In this document: piece by piece, positions 44,267 through 54,340 of the stretch
Layout: every line of letters starts with the position of its first letter
Numbering within the stretch: the first letter of the stretch is position 1
Assembly: GCF_001310955.1 (NCBI RefSeq)
Contig: NZ_BAZX01000020.1
Location: forward strand, 17,630 to 81,629
From: Marinifilum fragile JCM 15579
Lineage (GTDB): Bacteria; Bacteroidota; Bacteroidia; Bacteroidales; Marinifilaceae
Length of the DNA: 64,000 nucleotides
Direction of reading: 5' to 3'
Program-made: the position numbers and the translations under genes
The notes under the pieces: generated by a model
Told to the model about the DNA's origin: nothing
The model's database searches: none
Seen by the model: only the letters and a program-made list of their open reading frames with translations

Positions 44267-44304
44267 AATCTCCCTGTTCAGTAATGAGTAGGGAGATTTT
44301 TTTA
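44267..44304 (+). terminator. Terminator after receptor gene
   Basis: Stem AATCTCCCT (44267-44275) pairs with AGGGAGATT (44290-44298), followed by TTTTT. Confidence 0.85.
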
Positions 44305-44481
44305 TTGTACATCTTCTATCTGTAATTTAAATGTATTGTGTTTTAGCTGATTCTGTTAAGTGTTTAATTTAGATGGTCATATGCGTCAAAATGATTATAT
44401 TTATTATTCTGGAGAGATGAAATGGAAGAATGCTTGAGGATCAAACATGAGAGATAATTATTAACCTTTAAATAATATATC

Positions 44482-45168
44482 ATGAAAAAACTAGTAGCAG
44501 AGTTTATTGGAACCCTTTGGTTGGTATTGGGAGGATGTGGTAGTGCGGTATTGGCAGCAGCTTATCCCGAATTGGGAATTGGCTTTGTTGGTGTTGCCAT
44601 TGCTTTTGGGTTAACAGTACTTACCATGGTTTATGCAATTGGACATATTTCTGGTTGTCATCTAAATCCTGCAGTATCAATTGGTTTATGGGCAGGAGGT
44701 CGATTCGATGGAAAGGAATTAATACCTTATATTATTGCACAGGTGTTGGGGGGAATTGCTGGAGCTGGTATTCTGTATATGATTGCAAGTGGAAAGCCAG
44801 GATTTGAGCTGGGTGGATTTGCTGCAAACGGGTTTGGAGAACATTCGCCGGGTGGTTATGGAATGCTTTCGGCATTAGTATGCGAGGTGGTGATGACTTT
44901 TATGTTCTTGCTTATCATACTTGGGGCAACGCATTCAAAAGCTCCTGCTGGTTTTGCTGGTATCGCAATAGGTTTAGGATTAACATTGATTCACTTGATT
45001 AGCATACCAGTTACCAATACATCGGTTAATCCGGCCCGAAGCTCTAGCCAGGCATTATTTGTTGGTGATTGGGCCATGGATCAATTATGGTTGTTTTGGT
45101 TGGCACCAATATTAGGGGCTATTCTGGCAGGTTTGGCCTATAAATTTATGTCGCCAGAGAAAGGGTAA
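44482..45168 (+). CDS. aqpZ: Aquaporin Z
   Basis: A 228-residue water channel with six membrane helices and two NPA half-helices: HLNPAVSIG (NPA at 62-64) and [12 protein letters not shown] (NPA at about 183-185, followed by the selectivity-filter Arg). The aromatic/arginine filter (His in [13 protein letters not shown] region, Cys before NPAR replaced by Val) fits a water channel rather than a glyceroporin. Single-gene unit with its own terminator. Confidence 0.94.
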   Translation: MKKLVAEFIGTLWLVLGGCGSAVLAAAYPELGIGFVGVAIAFGLTVLTMVYAIGHISGCHLNPAVSIGLWAGGRFDGKELIPYIIAQVLGGIAGAGILYMIASGKPGFELGGFAANGFGEHSPGGYGMLSALVCEVVMTFMFLLIILGATHSKAPAGFAGIAIGLGLTLIHLISIPVTNTSVNPARSSSQALFVGDWAMDQLWLFWLAPILGAILAGLAYKFMSPEKG

Positions 45169-45189
45169 TTCTAAAATATAATATATGTA

Positions 45190-45220
45190 AAAGAGTGTAC
45201 CTTTGGTGCACTCTTTTTTA
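45190..45220 (+). terminator. Terminator after aqpZ
   Basis: Stem AGAGTGTAC pairs with GTGCACTCT (one G-T pair) and is followed by TTTTTT. Confidence 0.85.
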
Positions 45221-45275
45221 TATTGGTTTGGAATGGTTGTTGTAAAAGCATTAAGATATTATTAATTGGTAAATA

Positions 45276-45854
45276 ATGAGAAGATTATTTTTGACATTCA
45301 TCTGTAGTGTCTTTTTTATTTTTGGACACGCTCAAAGTTTTTATGATCAGTTAGCGATTGCTGCAAAAGAACTCACCAGGCAGCATGTGATTTACGATCC
45401 ATCTTATTTTGCAATTGATTACCCGAATGGTGATGTTCCCGCAGATCGGGGAGTATGCACTGATGTCGTAATTCGTGCTTATCGTTTGTTGGGAATCGAT
45501 TTGCAAAAAGAGGTGCATGAGGATATGAAAGCCAATTTTACACTGTACCCTAAAAATTGGGGACTGAAAACTACCGATAAAAACATCGACCACAGAAGAG
45601 TGCCGAATTTGATGACTTTTTTCGAACGTAAAGGGATGATCAAAGCTAAAACCAGAAATCCAAAGGATTATTTGCCGGGTGATATCGTTTGTTGGGATCT
45701 GGGGGGAGGAATAACTCATATTGGAATTGTAATTGATCAGATGTCTCTCGATGGGAAAAGACCATTATTTGTTCATAACATTGGAGCAGGGCAGGTGGTT
45801 GAAGATTTGCTGAATAAGTATACCATTATTGGTCATTATACTTATCAGCAATAA
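45276..45854 (+). CDS. DUF1287 secreted NlpC/P60-like protein
   Basis: 192 residues with a signal peptide ending GHAQS (about residue 20). The DUF1287 core shows the catalytic-type Cys in GVCTDVVIRAYRLLGIDL (about 61-78), a His in GGGITHIGIVID (about 145-156) and VHNIGAG near 168, the arrangement of a papain-like NlpC/P60 fold. A role in cell-wall peptide cleavage is plausible but unproven. It is probably periplasmic. It stands alone between aqpZ and a VOC gene. Confidence 0.85.
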   Translation: MRRLFLTFICSVFFIFGHAQSFYDQLAIAAKELTRQHVIYDPSYFAIDYPNGDVPADRGVCTDVVIRAYRLLGIDLQKEVHEDMKANFTLYPKNWGLKTTDKNIDHRRVPNLMTFFERKGMIKAKTRNPKDYLPGDIVCWDLGGGITHIGIVIDQMSLDGKRPLFVHNIGAGQVVEDLLNKYTIIGHYTYQQ

Positions 45855-45983
45855 AAGTTTTCTCCTTTTAGGATAAACCAAGGCTAAATTCAATTCTAAA
45901 TTGTTGTCAGATATTGATTTTCGCAATAATCTTCTGTATTTTCAGTAGACTTTAAAATTAGTAAAAACCTTAATGCACAAATT

Positions 45984-46421
45984 ATGACAACACTTAATGT
46001 TTATCTTGCTTTTAATGGAAATTGCGAAGAGGCTTTTGATTTTTACAAGTCGGTTTTGGGAGGAGAGTTTAGCCATGTGGCTCGATTTGGAGAAATGCCT
46101 CCTTCGGACACTTGTCCGCCAGTTGCAGAAAAAGATAAGAATTTGATTATGCATGTTTCTTTGCCAATCAGTAAGGAAACCGTGCTAATGGGTAGTGATT
46201 CTTCAGAGGCATTCGGACCACTTCCAACGCAGGGGAATAACTTTTCCTTATCACTAAATACAGATTCAAAGCAAGAAGCCGATCGCATTTTTGCGGGGCT
46301 ATCTGCAGGTGGAAAAGTAATCATGCCAATGGATAAAACATTTTGGGGATCGTATTTTGGAATGTTTACCGATAAATTTGGGATTCAGTGGATGGTGAGC
46401 TTTGAATTGGAACCGCATTGA
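45984..46421 (+). CDS. VOC/glyoxalase-fold protein (PhnB-like)
   Basis: 145 residues with the tandem beta-alpha-beta-beta-beta halves of the vicinal oxygen chelate fold. The PhnB-like pattern includes LAFNGNCEEAFDFYKSVLGGEF (N-terminal), ALNTDSK-like SLSLNTDSKQEADRIFAGLSAGGKV (centre) and FWGSYFGMFTDKFGIQWMV (C-terminal). The enzymatic activity is unknown for most members. Single gene with a terminator. Confidence 0.9.
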   Translation: MTTLNVYLAFNGNCEEAFDFYKSVLGGEFSHVARFGEMPPSDTCPPVAEKDKNLIMHVSLPISKETVLMGSDSSEAFGPLPTQGNNFSLSLNTDSKQEADRIFAGLSAGGKVIMPMDKTFWGSYFGMFTDKFGIQWMVSFELEPH

Positions 46422-46428
46422 TCTGCAA

Positions 46429-46451
46429 GTATAAAGTATAAAGTATAAAGT
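46429..46451. repeat. Short AGTATAAA direct repeats
   Basis: AGTATAAA occurs three times in direct succession just before the VOC terminator. The copies are exact. Confidence 0.6.
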
Positions 46452-46453
46452 AG

Positions 46454-46477
46454 AGCCGCAAGGAATTGCGGCTTTTC
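46454..46477 (+). terminator. Terminator after VOC gene
   Basis: Stem AGCCGCAA (46454-46461) pairs with TTGCGGCT (46466-46473), followed by TTT. Confidence 0.82.
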
Positions 46478-46568
46478 TATTTATAATGGTTTGATATAGA
46501 AATGATTTTGTATAAATGTTATTAATCCAAACTATTAAACTACCTTTGCCGCTCATTTTTATAAGCAT

Positions 46569-47889
46569 ATGACATTTGACAAATTAGATATTGTAGAACC
46601 CATATTAAAAGCGATAGAGGCGAAAGGTTATACAAATCCCACTCCCATACAGGCGGAGGCAATTCCAGTTTTATTACAAAAAAGAGATCTTTTAGGTTGT
46701 GCCCAAACAGGAACCGGGAAAACTGCAGCCTTTGCCATTCCAATACTTCAGAATTTATTGGAAGATGGTCACGGAAAGGTAAAGCGAAAAATTAAGCTTT
46801 GGTAGTTACGCCAACAAGAGAGCTGGCCATACAAATTGGCGATAGTTTTACAGAATATGGTCAGCATACAGGGATTAAAAACACTGTAATTTTTGGTGGA
46901 GTAAAGCAAGGAGCACAAACCGATGCGTTAGCCACGGGAGTTGATGTTTTAGTGGCTACACCTGGTAGATTGTTAGACTTGATCAATCAGGGATTTATCT
47001 CTTTACGAGATATCAGGTATTTTGTGTTGGATGAGGCCGATCAGATGTTGGATATGGGGTTCATTTACGATATCCGAAGAATTATAGATCAGTTGCCAAA
47101 GCGAAGACAATCATTGTTCTTTTCGGCTACCATGCTCCTAAAATTGTGAGTCTGTCGAAGCAGATTTTGGGAAATCCTGAGAAGATTACCATTCAGCCAC
47201 AGCAAACTACAGCTGAAAGGGTTGAACAGTCTATCTATTTTACCAGCAAGAGTAAGAAGTCGAAACTTTTAACACACTTGCTAAAATCAAGAGAGTTAGG
47301 ATCTACCTTGGTATTCTCGAGAACCAAGTATGGTGCCGATAAAATTGCACGAATTCTAAGAAAAGCCGATATCAATACGGAGGCCATTCATGGTAATAAA
47401 ACCCAGAATTCTAGACAGAATGCTCTAAATAATTTTAAGGAAGGTACAACCAAAGTATTGGTTGCAACCGATATTGCAGCACGTGGAATTGATGTGGCTG
47501 GTTTGGCTTTGGTAGTGAATTATGATTTACCAAATATTCCGGAATCATATGTGCACCGAATTGGCAGAACGGGTAGAGCAAGTGCAAGTGGTGTGGCCAT
47601 ATCTTTTTGTAGTCAGGATGAATTACCATATTTAAAGGATATTCAACGTTTAATTAAGCAGACTATTCCGGTAATTAAGGATCATCCTTTTCAGGCTGAG
47701 GAAATGCCAGAATTGCCAAAGGAGGAAAAGAATACAGAAAAGAAAACTGAGAAGAAAAAGCCACGATCGCGTTCGGGTAAATCAAATGGTTCTGGCAATA
47801 AGGATTGGAGAAGAAGGTCTAATTCAAAAGGTAGGTCTGGTTCTCAAAACAGATCAGGATCACAGAAAAGGTCGGGTAAGAAAAGATAA
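46569..47889 (+). pseudogene. DEAD-box RNA helicase (RhlE-like) with two frameshifts
   Basis: All helicase motifs can be read, but in three frames. Frame 1 (46569-46805): Q motif and motif [12 protein letters not shown]. Frame 2 (46799-47149): [18 protein letters not shown] (VLDEADQML) and SAT. Frame 3 (47146-47889): ARGIDVAG and HRIGRTGRA, then a basic RS/SGS-rich tail. Each junction is repaired by restoring one base: an A in ATTAAGCTTTGG (near 46796) and a G in ACCATGCTCCT (near 47131). These enzymes remodel RNA in ribosome assembly or mRNA decay. It is either a real pseudogene or the result of two indel errors. Confidence 0.85.
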
Positions 47890-48012
47890 TTTAATACCGA
47901 TTAGTATTTAAAGTAATCGATAACTTCACTTTATTTGTTAGCGATTTTTAAATATCTATCGGCATTATACCTCAATGATCTTTGATAAATAAATGGTATA
48001 AAAAGATAAGCT

Positions 48013-48225
48013 ATGGATCAGAAAGATTTCGACAAAATCAGAAAGATTAAAAAGGAACACAAAGAGGCTTATAATCCTTGGAACAGAGAAGATGATGACG
48101 AATTGATCAACCTGTTTTTTGATGGAGTACCCGTTGGTGAAATGGCCATTAAGCTAAAAAGAACAAAAGGAGCTGTTCGTGCTCGCATTCGCAAAATGGA
48201 ACTCACGAAGATCAAAAAGAAATAA
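48013..48225 (+). CDS. Small Myb/SANT-like DNA-binding protein
   Basis: 70 residues. The core (NPWNREDDDELINLFFDGVPVGEMAIKLKRTKGAVRARIRKM) matches the short helix-turn-helix domain that also ends some Bacteroidota helicases, with the W-x-x-E-x-D-x-x-L start and the RT-x-GAV-x-AR recognition helix. It is strongly basic at both ends. It follows the DEAD-box gene by 124 bases and has its own terminator. A stand-alone form of a helicase accessory domain, possibly a regulator; function not known. Confidence 0.75.
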   Translation: MDQKDFDKIRKIKKEHKEAYNPWNREDDDELINLFFDGVPVGEMAIKLKRTKGAVRARIRKMELTKIKKK

Positions 48226-48264
48226 TTTAAAGTAAATTTAGCAATTGCTAAGTTGCATATAATA

Positions 48265-48299
48265 AGGCCGAATAGAGAAATCTGTTCGGCCTATTTTTA
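48265..48299 (+). terminator. Terminator after Myb-like gene
   Basis: Stem AGGCCGAA (48265-48272) pairs with TTCGGCCT (48285-48292), followed by ATTTTTAT. Confidence 0.85.
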
Positions 48300-48398
48300 T
48301 AATATGTATTTTAAGAACAATAAGATTGTCTTTTTGTTTGATTAATCATTTTCAATTGCTAATATTATGCTGAATTATCAAATCCAATTATTTATAAA

Positions 48399-51300
48399 AT
48401 GAGAAAATTTTTCTGCCTTCTAATTGTGCCGTTAATTCTCTTAACGGCAGTCAATTCCTGTAAAAATAAAAAAGTAACCAAACGAAAAGTCGATCCTGGA
48501 TTTGGACAATATATTGCTGCATTTACCTCGGGAGTGGTGTCTGCGGAATCGATTATTGAAGTTCGATTGGTGGATGATTATAAGAATCCAATTGAGCCAG
48601 GACAAGAATTAGAGGGAGGAATTTTTACCGTTACTCCAAAGTTGAGTGGTAAAGCTTACTGGAAAGATCCAAGAACCATTGAGTTTAGATCCGATTCGAG
48701 AATGAAATCGGGTGGTGTTTACAATGTAAATGTAAAAATCGGGAAGTTAATGGAAGTGCCTGAAAAGTATAACAATTTGAAGTTTAACTTTCAGGTAATC
48801 AAGCAAAGTTTCAGCTTTACCGGAGAGGGTTTACAATCCTATGACAAAAGCGATATGAAATCGCAGAAATACAAAGGCTACCTTACCACTGCAGATATTA
48901 TTAACGATGATGAAATAGAATCTGTTTTAACGGCAAGTATAGATGGAAAAGAGAAGCCAATTAGCTGGACCCATACAGGTGATGGTAAAATTCATCATTT
49001 TGTAGTGGATAGTTTGTTAAGAACCGAAGATAAACGAGAGTTGGTGGTTCGATGGGATGGAAATAGAATTGGCGTTGATGAAAATGGCAAAAAGGAAGTG
49101 GAAATTCCTGCTCTGAATGTATTTAAATTGATGAGTGCAACGGTAATTCAACAGCCAGAACAATATGTTTCTCTTCGTTTTTCTGATCCTTTAAAGAAAG
49201 ATCAAAATCTGAAAGGTTTAATTCGTATTGATGCTCAATCCACTTTCAGATTTATTATTGATGGAAATGAAGTAAGAGCATATCCGCAATACAGATTGGC
49301 AGGACGCAGAACCATTGAAATTGAAGAAGGAATCAAGAATGCTTTGGATTACTCTTTAAAAAAGAGCAAGAAGTTAGAGTTGGTTTTTGAAAATATTAAA
49401 CCTGCAGTTCGCTTGTTGGGCAAAGGAGTTATTTCTCCTTCATCGCAGGGATTGATTTTGCCTTTTGAGGCCGTTAGCTTAAAGGCTGTAGATTTGCGCG
49501 TAATCGAAATATTCGAAAACAATGTTCATCAGTTCTTGCAGGATAATAGAATGGGTGGACAAGAAAGGTTGAGAAGAGTTGGGCGTTTGATTTTACAAAA
49601 GCGTGTTGATTTAGGGAAAAATGAAGCCATAGACTTAAGAAAATGGAATGCTCATACCATTGATGTTGCAAGTTTTATTGATGTAAATCCAGGAGCAATC
49701 TACCGATTGGAACTTCGATTCAGAAAAGAATATTCATTGTACGGCTGCGAGGACGAGAAAGGAAAAGATAGCAATTTGGCATCGGTGGATGAAATGATTG
49801 CTGAACAGGAGTTGGAAAATGAAATGAAGGAATGGGACAAACCAGGTTGGTATGATGATTACTATTATCCAAATGGATACAACTGGAACGAAAGAGAGAA
49901 CCCTTGTCATGTTTCTTATTATCGATCAGGAAGATTTATAAATCGTAATATTTTCGCTTCAGACTTGGGCTTAATTGCGAAAGCAGGAAACGATAAATCA
50001 ATCACTTTTGCAGTTACAAATCTGTTAACAGCACAACCAGAAAATGGTGTTGAACTGGAGGTCTACAATTACCAAAAGCAATTAATGGCCAGGTTGAAAA
50101 CAGATAATCAGGGATTCGCGACTGTGCAGTTGGATAGAAAGCCTTTCCTTTTGGTAGCGAAAAAAGGCAGCCAAAGAGGATACCTTCGTCTTGATGATGG
50201 TTCGTCCCTGTCCTTAAGTAATTTTGATGTTGGTGGAGCACAAATTCAGAAGGGAATTAAAGGATTTATTTATGGAGAGCGTGGAGTTTGGAGACCTGGA
50301 GATAAACTGTTTCTTACTTTTGTTTTGGAAGATGCAGGGAAAACTTTACCAGAGAATCATCCTGTAATCTTTGAATTGTTGAATCCGGAAGGACAAACAG
50401 TTGTGCATAAAGTAAGCACAAGTGGTATAAATGGATTTTATTCGTTCAATTGTGAAACAGATTCTGAGGCCCCAACAGGAAACTGGATAGCAAGAGTAAA
50501 AGTTGGTGGAGCAAGTTTTACCAAAGTGGTTAAAATTGAGACGGTAAAACCAAACCGTTTGAAAATTAATTTGGATTTTGGAACTGAGGTTTTGAAGTCA
50601 AAAGCTTCTGGTCAAAATCTTGATATGGAAGTGAAATGGTTACATGGTGCTACAGCACGCAATTTAAAGTCAAATGTTAGCCTTAAATTTTCGCCAACCA
50701 AAACATCATTTCAAAAGTACAAATCATATATTTTCGATGATCCGGCCAAAGAATTTGAGGCGGATGAGCAAGTGGTATTCGACGGTAAGGTGGATCAGAA
50801 TGGAAAGGCTGTCGTTCCTCTTAACCTGAAAGGAAACAAATCGGCTCCGGGAATGTTGAATGCGAATTTTGTTACCCGAGTGTTTGAAGAAGGTGGCGAT
50901 TTTAGTATCGACATGCAGAGAGTGAAATTTGCACCATACAATTCCTTCGTTGGAATGAAAATGCCAGAATCGAAAAGAGGATGGTATCTGACAGATACAG
51001 ATCATGAGCTTAAAATTGCTACAGTTGATGCAGAAGGAAATCCTGTGGACAGAAAGAAAATTGTGGTGAAGGTTTACAAGATTGACTGGCGCTGGTGGTG
51101 GGATTCGAGCGAAGAAAATTTGGCATCCTATATCAGAAGATCATCAACTCGAATTGTTGATTATAAAACCATTTCGACAAAAAATGGGCAAGCAACTTAC
51201 AAGTTGAATATTGAATACAATGACTGGACCGATTATGGACGTTATTTGATTCAGGTATTTGATCAGGAGAGTGGTCACTCGGCTGGAACTACGGCTTATT

Positions 51301-53954
51301 TCTCTGAATATTATGGAAGATCACCGGAAGGAATGCCAGGCAATGCAAATATGCTTTCGTTTGTTTCAGATAAAGACAAATATGAAGTTGGAGAGGAAGC
51401 AACAATTACAATTCCTTCATCGAAAACAGGAAAAGCATTGGTAAGTATTGAAACTGGTGCTAAAGTTTTGGATGCTTTTTGGGTTGAAACTGATTCTCGA
51501 GAGTCGAAGTTTAGTTTTAATATTACTCCTGACATGGCACCAAATGCCTATGTGAATGTAAGCTTAATTCAACCACATGCCAATGTTGAGAATGATTTAC
51601 CGATCAGAATGTATGGTGTAATTCCTATCATGGTGGAAGATCCTGCTACACGATTGAATCCGCAAATTGATATGCCAGAGGTACTGGAACCTGAGAAGGA
51701 ATTTGTGGTGAATGTATCAGAAAAAGATGGCAAACCAATGACTTATACCATAGCTGTGGTTGATGATGGATTGTTGGATTTAACCCGATTCAAAACTCCT
51801 AATCCTTGGTATACGTTTTATGCTCGTGAGGCTCTTGGAGTTAAGACTTGGGATATGTTCGACTTGGTAATGGGAGCATTCGGAGCTCGTTTGGAGAATG
51901 CATTTGCCATTGGTGGAGATGAGGATTTGAAAGGCAAGAAGCAGGCAAAGGCCAATAGGTTTAAGCCTGTGGTAATGTTTTACGGTCCGTTTACATTGCA
52001 CTCGGGAGATTCTAAAACGCATAGAATTGAAATGCCAAATTATGTGGGATCTGTAAGAACCATGGTTGTGGCCGGAAATAAGGGTGCTTATGGAAATGCT
52101 GAGAAAACCTCGAAGGTTCGTAAACCACTAATGGTATTGGCAACCTTACCAAGAGTGGTTGGTCCGGATGAAACAGTGAAATTACCGGTAACTGTTTTTG
52201 CTATGGATCCAAAGGTGAAGAATGTAAAAGTTAGAATTGAACCCAATGAATACCTGATTCCTCAGGATGGCAAAGATAAAACCATTGTGTTTGAAAAAAC
52301 AGGCGAGCAAGTGGTTAATTTTGATTTAAAAGTTGCAGCTAAGCTTGGTATTGCAAGAGTTAAAGTAATAGCTGAAAGTGGCAATTTAAAAGCGACATAT
52401 GATATTGAGTTGGATGTTCGCAACCCTAATCCTAGAGTGGTTAATGTTACAGATACATTACTGACCAATGGGAAAACATTTGAAATGTCGGTTGATTTGC
52501 CGGGAATGGAAGGAACCAACAAGGCAGTTTTAGAACTTTCAAATATTCCTCCTATTGATTTTGGTCGTAGATTAGAATACTTGATTGATTATCCTCACGG
52601 ATGTATTGAGCAAACTACTTCTTCGGTATTCCCTCAAATGTATTTGAATGGAGTTGTTGAATTAACAGCAGACCAAAAAGTAAGAATTGAAGAGAATATT
52701 CGTGCTGGTTTAACTCGATTGCTGAAGTTCCAAATGGCAAATGGCGGTTTTAGTTATTGGCCGGGAGGAAACTATGCAAGTTCTTGGGGAACAAGTTATG
52801 CAGGCCACTTTATGCTTATGGCTGAAGAGAAAGGATATACTCTTCCTATCGGATTAAAATCATCATGGTTGAAGTATCAAAAATCCGCTGCAAAATCTTG
52901 GAAAAAATCTACTTACGAAGGTTATTCTTACCAAAGAAATGATCTGCTTCAAGCATATAGATTATATACTTTGGCCTTGGCAGATGAGCCGGATTTGGCA
53001 TCGATGAATAGGTTAAGAGAGCAAAGCAATTTATCAAATGATGCAAGATGGAGGTTGGCTGCAACCTATAGAATTATAGGCAAAAAAGAAGTTGCAGAAG
53101 AGTTAATTTCAGGATTGACCACCGAAGTAAAATCATATAGAGAACACTCAGGTAGTTTTGGATCTTCATTGCGTGATAAAGCTATGATTTTGGAAACTTT
53201 AAGTCTTTTGGACCAAAGGACAACAGCTTTCCCATTGGTTCAGGAAATATCTAAAAAGTTATCCAGCGATTCATGGATGAGTACCCAAACCACAGCCTAT
53301 TGTTTGGTGGCTATGGCTGAATTTGCAGGTGGTGAAAATCCAGGACAAATGTCATTCTCTTATACCCTAAATGGTAAAACTGAGGAGATAATAAGTAACA
53401 GTCCTGTAAAGCAGATTCCAATAGACGTGAAATCTGGCAAACCAAATGTGAAGATTGAGAACTTGTCGGATGCAGTTCTTTACACCAGAGTAATCGCCAG
53501 TGGAATTCCTGTTGCAGGCGATGGTACTGCGGTTGAGAAGAATTTGAAATTGAGAATTGTTTACAAGGATATGCAAGGAAATGTTATTGATGTAAGTAAG
53601 TTGCAGCAAGGAACAGATTTTAAAGCAGAGGTAACAATCGAAAATCCAAGCGTAAACAAATATGAGCAAATGGCCCTGACACAAATCTTCCCATCGGGTT
53701 GGGAAATTTTGAATACTCGATTTGGAGAGGTGGATCAGGTAAGTGAAAACGATATGCCGGATTATCAGGATATCAGAGATGATCGTGTTTACTCTTATTT
53801 CGAATTGGACCGATACAAGGACAAAACATTCACCATTGCTTTAACTGCAGCTTATGTAGGTAAGTATTATTTGCCAACCATTTCTTGTGAAGCAATGTAT
53901 GATAATAACATTAATGCCCGCAAACCGGGTCAATGGGTTGAAGTTGTAAAATAA
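48399..53954 (+). CDS. Bacterial alpha-2-macroglobulin lipoprotein (YfhM-like)
   Basis: 1851 residues. The lipobox ends at Cys21 (LLTAVNSC), so the protein is membrane-anchored and faces the periplasm. A series of MG beta-sandwich domains is followed by the bait/A2M region. The thioester motif HGCIEQ is intact near residue 1400, and the surrounding alpha-alpha toroid (MANGGFSYWPGG and later repeats) completes the trap. It covalently traps invading proteases and is thought to work with PBP1C in repair of breached envelope. The pbpC gene follows in the same direction, the standard pairing, although here a repeat array separates them. Confidence 0.93.
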   Translation: MRKFFCLLIVPLILLTAVNSCKNKKVTKRKVDPGFGQYIAAFTSGVVSAESIIEVRLVDDYKNPIEPGQELEGGIFTVTPKLSGKAYWKDPRTIEFRSDSRMKSGGVYNVNVKIGKLMEVPEKYNNLKFNFQVIKQSFSFTGEGLQSYDKSDMKSQKYKGYLTTADIINDDEIESVLTASIDGKEKPISWTHTGDGKIHHFVVDSLLRTEDKRELVVRWDGNRIGVDENGKKEVEIPALNVFKLMSATVIQQPEQYVSLRFSDPLKKDQNLKGLIRIDAQSTFRFIIDGNEVRAYPQYRLAGRRTIEIEEGIKNALDYSLKKSKKLELVFENIKPAVRLLGKGVISPSSQGLILPFEAVSLKAVDLRVIEIFENNVHQFLQDNRMGGQERLRRVGRLILQKRVDLGKNEAIDLRKWNAHTIDVASFIDVNPGAIYRLELRFRKEYSLYGCEDEKGKDSNLASVDEMIAEQELENEMKEWDKPGWYDDYYYPNGYNWNERENPCHVSYYRSGRFINRNIFASDLGLIAKAGNDKSITFAVTNLLTAQPENGVELEVYNYQKQLMARLKTDNQGFATVQLDRKPFLLVAKKGSQRGYLRLDDGSSLSLSNFDVGGAQIQKGIKGFIYGERGVWRPGDKLFLTFVLEDAGKTLPENHPVIFELLNPEGQTVVHKVSTSGINGFYSFNCETDSEAPTGNWIARVKVGGASFTKVVKIETVKPNRLKINLDFGTEVLKSKASGQNLDMEVKWLHGATARNLKSNVSLKFSPTKTSFQKYKSYIFDDPAKEFEADEQVVFDGKVDQNGKAVVPLNLKGNKSAPGMLNANFVTRVFEEGGDFSIDMQRVKFAPYNSFVGMKMPESKRGWYLTDTDHELKIATVDAEGNPVDRKKIVVKVYKIDWRWWWDSSEENLASYIRRSSTRIVDYKTISTKNGQATYKLNIEYNDWTDYGRYLIQVFDQESGHSAGTTAYFSEYYGRSPEGMPGNANMLSFVSDKDKYEVGEEATITIPSSKTGKALVSIETGAKVLDAFWVETDSRESKFSFNITPDMAPNAYVNVSLIQPHANVENDLPIRMYGVIPIMVEDPATRLNPQIDMPEVLEPEKEFVVNVSEKDGKPMTYTIAVVDDGLLDLTRFKTPNPWYTFYAREALGVKTWDMFDLVMGAFGARLENAFAIGGDEDLKGKKQAKANRFKPVVMFYGPFTLHSGDSKTHRIEMPNYVGSVRTMVVAGNKGAYGNAEKTSKVRKPLMVLATLPRVVGPDETVKLPVTVFAMDPKVKNVKVRIEPNEYLIPQDGKDKTIVFEKTGEQVVNFDLKVAAKLGIARVKVIAESGNLKATYDIELDVRNPNPRVVNVTDTLLTNGKTFEMSVDLPGMEGTNKAVLELSNIPPIDFGRRLEYLIDYPHGCIEQTTSSVFPQMYLNGVVELTADQKVRIEENIRAGLTRLLKFQMANGGFSYWPGGNYASSWGTSYAGHFMLMAEEKGYTLPIGLKSSWLKYQKSAAKSWKKSTYEGYSYQRNDLLQAYRLYTLALADEPDLASMNRLREQSNLSNDARWRLAATYRIIGKKEVAEELISGLTTEVKSYREHSGSFGSSLRDKAMILETLSLLDQRTTAFPLVQEISKKLSSDSWMSTQTTAYCLVAMAEFAGGENPGQMSFSYTLNGKTEEIISNSPVKQIPIDVKSGKPNVKIENLSDAVLYTRVIASGIPVAGDGTAVEKNLKLRIVYKDMQGNVIDVSKLQQGTDFKAEVTIENPSVNKYEQMALTQIFPSGWEILNTRFGEVDQVSENDMPDYQDIRDDRVYSYFELDRYKDKTFTIALTAAYVGKYYLPTISCEAMYDNNINARKPGQWVEVVK

Positions 53955-54044
53955 ATTACACAAATAATTGATGTTCTGGTTCAGAGTGCTAAATTTTTAA
54001 ATGCGATTAGCTTGATATTTGTAACAGAGTTAGAACACTTCTCA

Positions 54045-54205
54045 AAAACTTAGTATACTAAGTCTTCAAAAGATAGTATACTAAGTTTTCAAAAGATAGT
54101 ATACTAAGTTTTCAAGAGGAAGCATACTAAGTTTCCAAGAATAAGTATACTTATTTTCGAAAAGATAGTATACTAAGTTTTGGACATTGAGTCTACTGAA
54201 ATTTG
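54045..54205. repeat. Seven-unit 23-bp tandem array with a palindromic core
   Basis: Seven consecutive units, each exactly 23 bases, begin at 54045, 54068, 54091, 54114, 54137, 54160 and 54183. Units 2 and 3 are identical, unit 6 differs in one base, and units 1, 4, 5 and 7 are diverged. The consensus is AAAAGATAGTATACTAAGTT followed by TTC. The core TAGTATACTA is a perfect palindrome, extended to CTTAGTATACTAAG in unit 1. The period is not a multiple of three, so it is not coding. No spacers are present, so it is not CRISPR. Confidence 0.85.
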
Positions 54206-54340
54206 ATGTTGCTTATGGAGCATTTTATATGCAATTGGTATAATAGCCCAAAAAAAAGAAGGATTAGTACAGCTTGTAAATCTCCTTTCTGTCGGCTAAG
54301 CAAGCTGTAGTGATGTCTTTTCGTTTTAGCGTTGAAAAAA

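Noticed and set aside
46569..47889. Programmed ribosomal frameshifting in the DEAD-box gene
   Set aside because: Neither junction has a slippery heptamer with a downstream structure, and two shifts in one helicase would be unprecedented; deletion or sequencing error is simpler.
54045..54205. Possible CRISPR array
   Set aside because: Units are directly adjacent without variable spacers, 23 bases is short for a CRISPR repeat, and no cas gene is in the window.
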